From contig CP136490.1 of assembly GCA_032768795.1 (NCBI GenBank), forward strand, positions 1,302,001 through 1,366,000: a stretch of DNA of 64,000 nt. Direction: 5' to 3'. The notes below the pieces were generated by a model, which was given only the letters and a program-made list of their open reading frames with translations, did no database searches and was not told where the DNA came from. This document shows, piece by piece, positions 44,868 through 56,262 of the stretch (position 1 is its first letter; each line of letters opens with the position of its first letter). The position numbers and the translations under genes are program-made. This DNA is from Tremella fuciformis (lineage: Eukaryota; Basidiomycota; Tremellomycetes; Tremellales; Tremellaceae).

Positions 44868-47051
44868 ATGCTCGGCGCACTCTTCCTGGCTGGGACGGCT
44901 GCTGCAGCTCCCCTGACCGCCCGCCAGGACTCGCCATGTGCAGCTCTGGTCACCGAGGCGACCTGTGAGTCACCGCTGCCTTCCCCTGTGCGAGTCTGAC
45001 ATACAGTGTTCTACCCCTCGGCCGTATTGAAATGCCTCGAAACCGTCCCGTTCAGCACCGAGATCCGCGACAACGTCATGGGCGTCGCTACGGCCCTGTA
45101 CACCCTCGACATCTTCCAGTACAACCAGCTGGGTGACTCGGACGTGGATCTCAACCAGGGCGTAAATGTGACCGCAGAGTGTAAGCTCCTTCGGCCCTCG
45201 TGCTTGATAGAAGTTCTGATGGAGGTGTAGTCGCCCGGATCAACGGCACGACCTACGCCTCGGACTTTGACTTCCAGCAGGACCTGAGCAGCGTCATGAC
45301 TTCGCTCAACGACGGCCACCACGCCTGGACATCATGCTACGAGAACCTCTTCACGATCTCGCACTCGGTCCCGCTCATCACCGCCCAAGATCCCTCCTCG
45401 TCCGACCCCCTGATTTACATTGCGCCGGATGTCGAAACATTCGTGGAGGGCTCCGGCAAGGCACATGCGTACGCACAACTCGGCCTGAATGTCTCTGCCA
45501 TCGCTGGCGCCCAAGTGCTCGGCATCGAAGGTGTCGCCGCGTGGGACTATATCAACGACGTGCTCGTGCCCTCCGCCGGGGCGTACCAAGATCCGGCACA
45601 GCGGCTCAACTCGCTCTTCGCAAGTTACACCGCTGTGCAGGGCAGTTTTGGAAGAGTTCCGGGCATGTTCACCTTAGCCACCAATTACAGCAAGGACTCG
45701 ATTACTCTTACCGTCAAGACTGCCAGTAGCGAGACAGTCAATGTGACCGTCCCGTGGCTCGCGGAATGGCAAGGCACCCCGCCGCTGGGCTATGAGTCCG
45801 GCGCAGAGCTGTAAGCATTGCCAGGGAGGTAGCCGTGTAGCAATACTGATCTGGAGCTTCAACGCCAACTGTCTAGCGTACACCACGACCAGGTCGACCG
45901 CCTCGGGTGCGGCCTCGATGACGGTACCGGGAGCAACAGGAGTCGAGACAGCCACAGCCACAGCGACCTTCGCCTCGGCATCTGCCTCCTCTACCGGTCT
46001 CCCGCCTTTGTCGCAAATTGCCTCGCAGGCCTATGCCGGGTGCCCCGTCATCCCTACCGCAGCGGCCTACCACCTGCAGAACGACCCGACCGCCACGTCC
46101 AACTACCTCGGCGGCCGCGACATCCAGTTCTACACCGTTCCTGAGCACCCGAACGTCGGTGTCATCTTCGTGCCGACCTTCGAGCCAGCCGCTGTGGACG
46201 CCTCCGACTCATGCATCGACCGATTCGTCGTCGACGCCATCCTGGGCTTGCAAAATCTCACCAATGCCGGCGTGTCAAAGGTATTGATTGACACAAGCAA
46301 CAACGGCGGCGGCTCGGTGCTGCTCAACCAGGTCCTGCAGCGCCTGATGACGGGCGAAAAGTACGAGATCGACAACAACTTCCAGTCGCTCTTGCGCAAG
46401 TCGCCCCTGGCCGAGGCGTTCGTGCAGGCACACATCGATAACCCCTCCGCGGACGCGGGCTCGTTCGGCCCCCAGATGTTCCGCAACGGCACGAACGATC
46501 TGTCGGCCGGCACAGACTACTTTGTGCCGGGCATGAGCCGGACCATCAACGGCGCCACACTGCTGACGTCCAACTACCTCGAGGACAACCTCGACACGAT
46601 CGAGCAGCTCGACGCCTCGTGGAACCTCTCGGCAAATGCCCCCTTCGCACCGTCCGAGATTGTCTTCACGGGCAACGGGCTGTGCGGCAGCGCCTGCTCG
46701 TCCTTCACCAACTTCCTCATCGAGTACTACAACGCCACTGCGTTCATCTCGACGCCGTTCCCTGACAAGTCGATCGAGTTCCAGGCGTTCGCAGCGGGCC
46801 AGGCTTCGTCCAGCGACGAGATCTACACCGAGGCGCAGTCGGTCGGTCTCAACACGCCTCTCCTGCCTCAGCTCGAGGTGATGGGTACCTTCGGCTTTGC
46901 CCTGCGAGGCGCCGTCTCACCCAACCTTCAGCCGGGCGAGTTCCTGCAGTACCGCCCGTTCCCTGCTCAAAACAAATATCAGCTCACACTGGCCGACTAC
47001 AACGACCCATCAACGAACTGGGCGTACGTCGCGAGCCAGGTCTACGAGTGA
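44868..47051 (+). CDS. Secreted S41-family (tail-specific type) peptidase
   Basis: Four exons, about 665 residues. The signal peptide is MLGALFLAGTAAAAPLTA, followed by a QDSPCAAL start. The N-terminal half carries the fungal S41-associated domain (DGHHAWTSCYENLF). A Thr/Ala/Ser-rich linker comes next, then the peptidase core with KVLIDTSNNGGGSVLLNQ and IVFTGNGLCGSACSSFTNFL. The second motif holds the probable nucleophile Ser. Such secreted S41 proteins are common in basidiomycetes; substrates are unknown. Intron 3, by the register needed, is about 93 nt, longer than most here. The frame ends at 47051, some 200 bp from the convergent RNase T2-like gene. Confidence 0.82.
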
Positions 47052-47251
47052 GACGGAAACAAGGATGTATTCTGTACACATAGCACGGCAACACGGACAA
47101 TCAGCATCGCATTATACGAGAGTCCAACAATTATTCCCTACGACCTCAACCAGAGATAGCAAATGTAGCAAAAGTGATAGTATGCATAGCATGTAATCTG
47201 CTGCCCCTCCTGACCCCCGCGTTGTAGAATATCTGTTCCATTGTATATGGT

Positions 47252-48562
47252 CTACAGCTCGTCCCGGAGATACTTCCTCCCTTCTGCCTCGGCCTCTTTC
47301 TGATCTCCCCTCGCACCGCCATAGTCGGCAAAGAGCCCCAGCTTCTTCTGGTCCTTCTCGTCCGCACTGTCCCCATAGGGGTACAGCTTGCTCTCGTCAT
47401 GAGACAGTGTTATTGGCCGCGGAGTCGGACGGGTCAGAGGATCCCAAGTATGTGTTGGCGTAGGTGCGGGCAGTGTGGTGGAAGGGGTGTAGCTGCTCAT
47501 CAGCTGTATCGCTTAGATCACACGGCAGCTCCTCACATGATACCGTCCGCTGGGCAATTGGACTTGCGCGAATAGTCGTGCGACGGGAGGAAGTCTCCCG
47601 ACTGGAATGTGCCGAGGACGTTGAGTGGCCAGAGGACCGAGGAGAGGGTGGTGTTGTCGCAGATGATCTGTACTTGAGCATCCCTTCAGCTCTAGCACAT
47701 ATTCCAACCTACCACAGGCTTGTACTCGTCAAAAGAGAGGGCTTGAACTAGCTCCGTGAGCGAATAGCTCGTATCTGCCGAGGGGGTGATCTTGGCTCAG
47801 CACACACCACCCCAATCTCCTCACTGTGGAGCAGCTCACATCGGCATCCGCCAGCAGCTTGACTGTCGGGAAGCGGCCGTGCAAGAGGGACAAGCCATGG
47901 AAGAAGGCGGCGACCTCCTCGCCTCTCGGCGCCTTGGGCGTACAGCTCGGCGCCAGCGTCGAGATCCACCTGCCGGCGGTCATCCACTGTGCGTCAGCTA
48001 TCCCCTTACGCAACCAATCAGGCAGCTGACCGTGCGCTCTTGCACCTCCTCGACCCCTTCGCCGACTTCGCTCTGCGCCCACTCGCTCTCGGCCTGCAGG
48101 ACGCCTTCCTCGCCGCCAAACAGGGCGGACCGGTGCGTGAAGGAGGATATGTGTTCGTGATCGTAGGCTGGAGAAGAGGGCTTGCTGGTGGACTCGTCTA
48201 TCGGTTTCTGGGACGAGCAGCTGGCGGTCAGCCCCACTCCCTCCACTCCACCACACAAGTGAGCGCAATGAAGGCGAAGTAGCCTGTTCCCAGAATTTGC
48301 AAAGCGCCGCGTGGCAGTCTCAGTGTCCAGAAGATAGAACTCACTCGAGCACCTCCAGGCCGTCTATGCCCCAGCTGCCCTGGTCCGACCCGACGTCAGG
48401 CTCAAACCGCTGCCTGAACACCAGCAGCCCGCCCGGAGAAGGCACATGGCAAGGATCAGCACCATGAGCTCCAGACGAGCACGAGCGGATGCCCTCAGCC
48501 CGTACCGTGGATCCTACTAGTGCAGCGACGAAGACTGCGCTGGAGGATGCGTGCCACCGCAT
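47252..48562 (-). CDS. RNase T2-fold secreted protein lacking the catalytic histidines
   Basis: Six exons, roughly 335 residues, after a signal peptide (SSAVFVAALVGSTVRA). The T2 frame is clear: SCSSGAHGADPC, VPSPGGLLVF, SWGIDGLEVLDC, WISTLAPSC with EEVAAFFHGLSLL, TPSADTSYSLTELVQAL, ICDNTTLSSV and a late SNCPADGI. But the first catalytic box, usually WTIHGLWP, reads WGIDGLEV (His to Asp). The second, usually EHEWxKHGTC, is replaced by a shorter WMTAGRW. Both catalytic His and the Glu are therefore gone. A polar tail of about 80 residues follows. I infer a non-enzymatic ligand-binding or surface role; the cysteines and signal peptide are kept, so it is not simply decaying. Confidence 0.75.
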
Positions 48563-48752
48563 CGTTGGTGCTTTGTCTGCTGGACAAGTACCAGTCGGTA
48601 GGAGGTGAATACCTCTGGGCGACTTGCCATGACGTGTGAATCGGTGTCAGGCTCATCATCAGGCACGTCTCATATGTCAGGCTGGTCTCGCTTGCTCTGT
48701 GCAGCTCAATGCCCTACGTCTTTGACTTCGACGTGCCAGCTCCGCGAGCATC

Positions 48753-49542
48753 ATGGCTCCCAAGCTTGACCTGGTGCCGAAGCAGCTGCCCAAGTGAGCC
48801 CTACTCGTGGTACCCAAGCTGGGCTTGACAGATCGCAGAAATATCCCCAATCCTCCCGGCTACACCTCATCTCCCTCCGCTAAAGATGTCTCAGCCTCCA
48901 AAGTGACACTTCCCTTTTAACAGTACCAACGGACGCTCACACAGCAGCCTCAAGCAGCCGACACGGCGCTGCAGACGCGAAGATCCAACGAGCTGAAGGC
49001 CAAACGCGCATGGGAACTGGCCCTCTCGTCAGCTGCTCAGAAGGGCACGGAGCAAGAACTGACCCTTAGTCCCGCCAAGAGCCTGCCGATGCAAGCTATC
49101 ATGCTCTACTTTTCCGGCTCGGGCGTGCAGATCTTCTCGCTCGGCATGATATTCATGCTCCTTACTGGACCCATCACGTCCGTCCTGGGGATATTCAAGG
49201 GTGAGCTTTGTTCTCCCGAGTGAAGCAAAGCTGACAGGGCAGCATTCGAGAGTCTACGGCCGACCGCTGTGACAGTGTCTGACAAGCACGGGTCCGCGGC
49301 CAAGGAGGGGTCGTATGCTTCTCTGGCCCTGCCCATGCTGACCTACGTCGGGTGCCAGGCGCTCGTGTGAGTTCATCCCGTAGTGGAGGACATGGCTGTT
49401 GCTGATGCACAGACTCGCCCTGGGGCTGTACAAGTGTTCATCCATGGGCGTGCTGCCTACTTCTTCGTCTCACTGGCTGCAGTTTGAGACACGAGCAGAT
49501 CCGCCCGAATGGTCTGCGGCACGGACGTTCTCGCTCGGATGA
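48753..49542 (+). CDS. EMC4: ER membrane protein complex subunit 4
   Basis: Five exons, about 200 residues. LKAKRAWELALSSAA, then AKSLPMQAIMLYFSGSGVQI, FMLLTGPITSVLGIFKAFES and LALGLYKCSSMGVLPTSSS with HWLQFE give the Emc4 signature through its membrane segments. Emc4 is part of the EMC insertase that places tail-anchored and multi-pass proteins into the ER membrane. A Ser/Lys-rich insert (HGSAAKEGS) extends the loop before the last segment. The gene shares a 190-bp divergent spacer with the RNase T2-like gene and converges on the deubiquitinase gene, 70 bp between stops. Confidence 0.93.
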
Positions 49543-49612
49543 CCGGTATACTGGAATGCTGGAATGCAAGTTGTACTACTGCTATAAATGCTAATGGCCC
49601 TCCCAAGCCTCA

Positions 49613-51778
49613 TCATGCCCCTGCCTCTATTGCCCCAGAGCTGTCCCTCCCATCCGTACTCATAAGGGATCGGTCGACAATCTCAGTATCGGAGACCGCA
49701 CCTGGTGGGACATACTCCCCGACCTTCTCGTAGAACAGCATGAAGACCGCCGCTCGACTCTCGATCAGTGCCTCTTCCCCCACCTCTTCTACATCGGCAT
49801 CGCTGATCCTCAACCAGCCCTTGCCTGGCTGTTTCGCCTCTCGTACTGGACCAAAGTAATGGCAGTGCTCGCAAGTGCACCAATCTGGACAGCTTTTCTT
49901 GGCTCCCTGCGGTTTCCACACATTCTCTTCTGCTCCGACCTCCGTAGTGGTATCCACGACCGAAAATCGCTGTGGCTTCCTGCGCAGGGCGACAAAGTGC
50001 CCGCTCGAATGAGCGTAGCCGTAGTGCAGAATGGCCGACTCGAGGCGGTACAGGACCCGCTTAGGCGCCGCCTCGGTCTGTCCAGAGTCCAGCATGCCCA
50101 GGACAGATGTCCGTTCTTCCCATACTCCCCTCGCGACGAAGCGTGTGAGGTCGAGGATGACCGGGAAAGCCACCCGTGCTGTCTTCTTCAACAGCTGGCC
50201 ATATGGCGTGTACTCCGAGCGGACAAAGTGTAGTCGGAGGCTTTGAGGCGGTCGCACGATGGCCGCTTGTCGAATGGAGTCGCTGCGGGTGTTCTGCCAC
50301 TTGAGCGTGACGGGCGACGGATTGCTGGCTGTAGGCGATAGATTAGACTCTTGGAATCCAGTGACTGCCCCTGATTGAAGCATCTCCTGGAGTCGCAGCT
50401 CGACCCTTTTGGCCTCTTTCGCGCGTTTCTTGCGGCTGGACGTCATTCCGGTACTTTGTGGATCTGGTCCGACTCCATTGGCAGGCAAGCTTTGCAGAGC
50501 CGCGAATGAGCTGGATGAGGAGGATGAGGACGGGGAGGCGTGACCGTTCATGGCCTGGGAAGAGGGCGGAGCAGCAAGGCGAGCATACTCTGCGGCGTAG
50601 TATTGGTGTGTTGAGCGTAGGGAGCACATTTCGCACGTAACGTCGGACAGGTTTTCGGGTGCAAGGTATGCAGCTATCGATGCGTCAAGGGTGATGTCGC
50701 CCTGTGGATCAGCACCACAGCCAGGAAGGGAGATAGTACACACATGAAGGGGCACAGGCAGCTCCATGCCACCCAGCGCTTCCATCCTGACGGCCTCGCA
50801 CCAGCCGCAGCGCCGACATACTCTCCTACGGGCCATCAAACCCTCCCAAGGCTGTTGAAGAGCCTTGAGCCGGACTCGCTTCTCCTTGCTGCTCCCCTCG
50901 ACTCGCCCCTTGCTGCTCTTTGACGCTCCAATGCCCGCTTGAAGACTGAGAACCTCGCCCAGACCTCGGGTTCGCGCAAACTCCACGGCGACTTTCATAG
51001 CCTCGTCCGAGACGCCCTCGGCAAGGACCACAAACAGCTCGTGCGCATCCTGCTGCTCCCTGGTGCCGAGCAGTCTCTGGATCTGCGGGAGCTCTCGGAG
51101 AGCCTGTAGAAGCTCTACAGGCCGTATAGGCCGTGGCGCCCTCGCATGCGGCGTATTGAGCTCGGCGAGAGTAGCCGTGAGAGCATCTGTAACCGGCGTA
51201 GGGAGATCGACGGCAACGGCCAGGGAGATGATCGTGTCGAGGTTCTTGACGAGCGAAGGGAGGGAGGCAAAGGCCTGGAGGACCGAGTTCATATAACACA
51301 GCGTGCCCGAGAGGTTGACCATGCCTGGAAAGTGTTCGCCACCGCCAGCTACTCATCAGCTCCTCTCAGACTGTCGAGCAGACGCAGACGCACGCGAAGG
51401 CACCGACGGCTGTGCCCGTCTCCTCTTGACTTTCTTCCCGTCTGCTGACGAGCGATCCGAGAGGAGCTTCTTCCGCTCGTCCATCTCTACATCCTCGCCG
51501 TCCCCTTCTCCCCTAAACCACCTCGACAGCCCGAAAGCCATTTCCTCCCACTTGGTCCAGCTCTCTCGGTACAGTCCGAAGAAAAAGATGACAACGCTCG
51601 CTAGAAGTGCGCGGAGGGCGTACTCGACTTGCCACCACGCACTGTTGATTGTCGCCGCCAGCGACACCAGCACGGCGGCGCCCGGGACTGACGCTGACGA
51701 TTTTCCGTCGGTACGAGGTACTTGCTTGGGTTCTCGTCGCAATTGCTGCTGAGGAGACTTGCGTCGTCTCGAAGCCAT
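49613..51778 (-). CDS. Membrane-anchored ubiquitin carboxyl-terminal hydrolase (Ubp16/USP30 type)
   Basis: Two exons (51778-51394 and 51324-49613) give 698 residues; the joint was chosen because it continues into MVNLSGTLCYMNSVLQAF in frame. Near residues 50-70 is one transmembrane segment (ALRALLASVVIFFFGLY), the arrangement of yeast Ubp16 and human USP30 in the mitochondrial outer membrane. The Cys box is NLSGTLCYMNS, with one residue more than the usual NxGNTCxMNS and no Asn directly before the Thr-Cys. QQDAHELF, Cys pairs (CRRCGWC, CEMC) and the His box YAHSSGHFVALRR are present. It should remove ubiquitin from membrane proteins. The altered Cys box leaves activity uncertain. Confidence 0.85.
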
Positions 51779-52016
51779 CCTCTCACACCAGCCGGCCCTT
51801 CATAAGCATATCAGCGAGGCTGAGACGACTGGAGGGTTGTGAGAGGGGGAGGAGTGGGGACGTGGGTTGAAAGGACTGAATTGTCGGCGTGGTGGAAGAG
51901 GTTTTGACCGGCTCTCGGTACGCCGCAGGCCGATATTGTCTGGACGCGAGAGTGCCTCACTCTCTATTGTTCTCTATCCTTACTTGAGACTTTTGTGAAC
52001 ACTTCGAAGGGGAGCG

Positions 52017-52418
52017 ATGTCCGCCGCGGGGTCTGTGAGGTCGGCCGTGCCTCCCAAGAGCAGAGAGGACGACGAGGCTCGGTTGCAGAATGCCCGAGAG
52101 ACCATTGATTGTGAGCAGACGACGCGTCGAGTGTCACGAGGAGCTGATGGTCCAAGCGCTCTTCGATCTGTCTCAGCTGCTCAACACTGGTCAGTCCTGC
52201 GCGATGCTGCGGGGCTGTGAGTCCGATACTGATATACAAGGGCTGGACAAGCAGACCCTGTCCATCTGCGTGAGGATGATCGAAGACGGGGCGAATCCAG
52301 AGACCCTGGCTGTGAGCTCGTTGCGCGTCGTGACCGGTCCTGTACTGACCTTTGACAGGCCGTGATCAAGGAGCTGCGGAAAGAGAGCGAGAGTCTGCGC
52401 TCTCCCACGCCGAGATGA
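52017..52418 (+). CDS. MZT1: Mitotic-spindle organising protein 1 (MOZART1)
   Basis: Four exons, about 85 residues. After a short charged leader the family core reads LFDLSQLLNTGLDKQTLSIC then VRMIEDGANPETLA and AVIKELRKE, split by introns at LLNT|G and LA|A. Mzt1 binds the N-termini of gamma-tubulin complex proteins and is needed to load gamma-TuRC at spindle poles. Size and motif order match the family closely, and the call is secure although the gene is small. It is divergent from the deubiquitinase gene across 238 bp. Confidence 0.93.
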
Positions 52419-52649
52419 CCGCTCCAAATACTTCGACCACAAGCTGTCCCCGCAAGCATCTGACACCGCCCCTAACACGCGCACAGGCCTCCGACATCAC
52501 ACCTCTTTCTCGCAGACCCAGGGTCGAGTCACAATGGATTATACATGCAGGGTAGTATAGCTACGAAGATGGGCCAGCCGATGTTGTAGATGCAGTGATG
52601 CTATATGTTTGACCTCTAATTTACATATGCCTCGATGTCGGCACTGTCC

Positions 52650-54233
52650 TTACGACCACTCTAACCTCCTGGGGCCTCTCGCCCTGGGCACGCTCGTCCT
52701 CTTGGCGCTGCTGGCGCTGTACGTCGTCTCTATCAGGCCCTGATGTATGCCCGAGTTGCCCACTCCGGTATTCAAGGCGAACCACACCTGGCCGGGGTAG
52801 AACTCGTCGCTGTCCTTGAGGAACTCGGCGTACTTGCCGTCTGGATCCCCAAACTTGCTGACGACAGCGGCGATGGTCGGGTTGAGCGTCTTGACCTGAT
52901 CCGTCTCGTTTTTCAAACTTGGATCTTGGGCCATGGCAAAGCTCAGCGCGTCGATCATGGTGGTGTTGAATGCCGTTTGACGCGTCCACCCTGGGGGGTT
53001 TAAGCCGACGTAGTCGCCTATCCGAGCAAGGGTCGTGAGAGCCGCTAGGTTGTATGCGCGATAGTGGTATGGCCGGGTACGAGCGGATTCGAGCGGCTGG
53101 TCGCCGTCGGCGATGATCTGGTTTAAGAAGATGCCCCCGTAAAACTCCTCTAGGAGGGAGATGACCTGGTCGTTCTGTCCAAGGAGGACATAGAGCGAGC
53201 AGAGCTGGTTGTAGAAGAATGTGCCGTGGTTACTGGCTTGTCAGCCTACACCTGAGCTTGAAGGAAGTGCGCACTTTGTAGCGTTACGTTCCCCAATTCC
53301 CTGCTCGCTCGTCTCTAGCCAAGTGACCATATCTCCCGCCCAGCTCACCAACCCATCATTGACCTCCTGCTCGTACTCCGTAGCATTCAGCTCTCGGAGC
53401 AGCATGACGCCGCTGACGACTTTCGCCATGCCCTTCATATCCAGGACACCGGTATGTTTCCCGAGCTGCGCCCCAGGACCGCGGACCACTTGTGCGTAAT
53501 TCAGATTCGGGTTCATGCGCGTCGAGTTGTTCACGAAGAAGGTGTGGAGGACGTCATTGATCGCTGTGGACCATTGTGGGTCGCGCGTCGAGGCGTAGGT
53601 GAGGGATGCGAGGTAGACAAAGTCGGTCATGTTGTTCACGGCGTTGTCATTCTGGACGAGGTCTTCCGGTCAGCAGGTCCCCAAACAACACAGGACATAT
53701 ACTGACAGATGTCGGGGTTGAATACACCGTCTCGCTGCTTGTAGTCGCATTCGTCCCAGACTGGGATGAGCAGCTGCCAATGCGGGAAAGACTACTCACC
53801 TTGCTGCGTGGTGAGCTCGGTGGTGTTGCCAACGTTCGAGCAGTTCGGCCAGAAATATACCGCATAACTTAGGTAGTCACTATCTCGTCAGCCAAGTGGA
53901 AAACTGGACAACGAACGATAAGTCTCACTGCGTGTCATTTGACCTCGGGAGAATAGTCTTATTCGTCACAGCTGCTCATAAGCCTCATCCAGCATATCTG
54001 AAGCTTCACCCACACCACGGCGCCGACTCGAGCAGCTGCGTGGCCCACCACTGTGCCATCCTTCTGCTCCAATGACTCTGGGCGAACCAGTCGGTCTGCA
54101 GCACATCGGCAGGCTCGAAGAAGACGTTGGCATACGACTCGATCGAGTTGGCGAGGGCATGCACAGTCGGCAAGGCCGTCAGACTCGCCAGCGTGAGGCC
54201 CAGCACCGCGCTCAGCCTCGCCCGCCGAGTCAT
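52650..54233 (-). CDS. Alginate-lyase-type (PF05426-like) secreted enzyme
   Basis: Several exons, about 440 residues, starting ATG 54233 with a signal peptide (LSAVLGLTLASLTALPTVHA). Recognised pieces: SYAVYFWPNCSN, DGVFNPD, NNMTDFVYLASLTYA, MNPNLNYAQVVRG, GKHTGVLDMKGMAKVV, NHGTFFYNQL, RPYHYRAYNLAALTTLARI and PGQVWFAL. Tyr/His-rich (alpha/alpha) barrel segments of this kind are typical of alginate-lyase domain proteins, several of which cleave uronic-acid polymers other than alginate, for example glucuronan. The natural substrate here is unknown. Exon 1-2 borders are the least certain; the 3' end at 52650 is the first in-frame stop. Confidence 0.72.
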
Positions 54234-54918
54234 GATGTGAACAACACTCAGTCTGTTGAACACCCTCGGTCGGCTGCCTTTATGGACTGTCGGTCTGCCG
54301 GGATGTCGAGACGCCAGCCCGATGATGGGCAGAGGGGAGGACCTGTGCTGGGCAGACCGTGGTGATGATCATAGCCTCTTGGACTGAACCAGTGAAGTTA
54401 TTTTTCGCAGTCGGGGTGAGGGGGGTCCTTTGCCGCTTGCTGGATAGTTTTGGCGGTGGTGTCAGTGGGATGAAGTCATTCGCTGCGCAAGGAGGGCGGT
54501 AGTACGAGTACCAGTACGCGTCAGTCACAGCGGTCCGAGCTTGGATTGTCATGTCGACATCTCCCCTCTATGTTCTTCCCCTGAACCTGAGATCAACAAG
54601 GACATGGCGGCAGTAGACAGGTCACTCGAATGGTTCATTGCGCCTTTTCCTGGAAAAAAAGCTGTACACAATGTCATCGACGTTTGACGCTAAGAGGGTC
54701 GAGTAGATCCGGGTGCCTTGTACTTTCTCACGCCTCTTTCTCGGGTCGGATGGCTAATTATAGTTTGCGGCAACGACACCGAGTCAACGGGAGCATTCAA
54801 GAACGTGGTCACTATATTGTCGGGGGCAGTTTGACACGTCGTCGTCGGTCATGCATGGCTGTCTATGACCCATCTGTTGTGTATGCTTCTATTCTCTGCG
54901 ACACGGCGAACCCCCTGC
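54234..54918. other. Intergenic stretch
   Basis: Promoter side of the alginate-lyase gene and 3' side of MEU1. A 90-codon minus-strand frame from ATG 54552 (Thr/Pro/Ser-rich) is open but has no other support. Nothing else seen. Confidence 0.45.
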
Positions 54919-55982
54919 TCAGTTGAAGTAAGGCAAGATGTACGACAGCTTTTTCTTCGCTTCGGCAGGCTGGACCTGTTTCAATCAGCTCCCGCGTGAC
55001 ACTCCCCCTTCCAATGTGTGTACTCACATCCGCCCTGGTCACACACGCAAACTGCATGCACCCCTTGGTCTCGTTCAACTCCTTGCCCTCCTTGACCACA
55101 TCGTGCACGTCCTGCAGCAACCCAGCAGCGACCGCGCGAGCGTTGCCGGCGTTGGTGTGCAGCGTCTTGATGACCTCCTCGACGGTGACGGGCGCCTCTC
55201 CCACGCGCCACGCGTCGTAGTCGGTCGAGGTGCAGATGAGCGTGTAGTCAATCTCGGCCTCGCGCGCGAGCTTGGCCTCGGGGATGACGGACATGTTGAT
55301 GATGTCGCCGCCCCACAGGCGGTACATCTTGCTCTCGGCGCGCGTGGAGAATGCGGGACCTCCCTCATCAGCACGTGCCCCGTCCCGCTACTCGTGAACC
55401 TACCCTCCATGCAGACGACGGTCTTGCCGGTGTGCAGCTTGGGCGCGCCCTCGCTCTCGCTCAAGATCTTCTCCACGCGGGGGGCAACGAACGCGTTGAG
55501 CTTGTTGCTGAAGGGGTCGCCGAACATGGAGTGCACGACCACCCCTTCGCCGCGGAAGAACGTGTCTGCCCGGATGCCCTTGGTCCGGTCGATGATCTGG
55601 TCCGGGATGATAAAGTGTCCCGGGGCGATCTCTTCCCGTAGCGAGCCCACTGCCGAGAATGCGACGATGGCTTGGACGCCGATGTGCTTGAGCGCAGCGA
55701 TGTTCGCCCGCGCAGGGACTTCTGTCGGGGTGATGGTGTGGTGCGCGCCGTGGCGGGAGATGAAGGCGATCAGGTCGCCAGAGGGGAGGGAGGAGATGGT
55801 GATGGGCGACGACGGTTTGCCCCACGGCGTCTCGACTTCGATCTTCTTCCTGGCCAAGTCAGCTTAACCGCCTACCGGGAAGGCCGACGGCCGGCCAGCA
55901 CATACACGAAGGTGAGGTTGTCGAGGTGGTAGAGGCCGCTACCGCCGATACAGCCGACCAATACAGTCTCGTTCGGGTCCAT
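54919..55982 (-). CDS. MEU1: S-methyl-5'-thioadenosine phosphorylase
   Basis: Four exons, about 300 residues. [14 protein letters not shown] starts the fold; [65 protein letters not shown] and [17 protein letters not shown] follow; across an intron comes [20 protein letters not shown] and LAREAEIDY, then CTSTDYDAW. These are the phosphate, ribose and purine contacts of MTA phosphorylase. The enzyme splits methylthioadenosine to adenine and methylthioribose-1-phosphate in methionine salvage. The C-terminus ends LSYILPYFN after a last intron. Complete and very likely active. Confidence 0.95.
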
Positions 55983-56262
55983 CTTGCCAAGTTTCCTCGA
56001 AATGTGTGATGGGCGAGAGCTGACGTGAAAGTGAGAAGAACGAGCCAAGAGCTGCCTAGCTCGGTTCATGCAAATTCCAGCAGCCACCCAATTTGTTGCG
56101 TGCTCGGGCTCGTCGGCGATGACAAAGGTCACCGTGCCTGAGACAGATCTCGCTCGACCGTGGGAGACCGAACGTGCGTTGCACGACGACGACGCCGAGA
56201 CGTGTGGTGACGACCACCACTCTGAGCACTCACAGCATGCTCTCGCCGGCACCTCTGCCACT

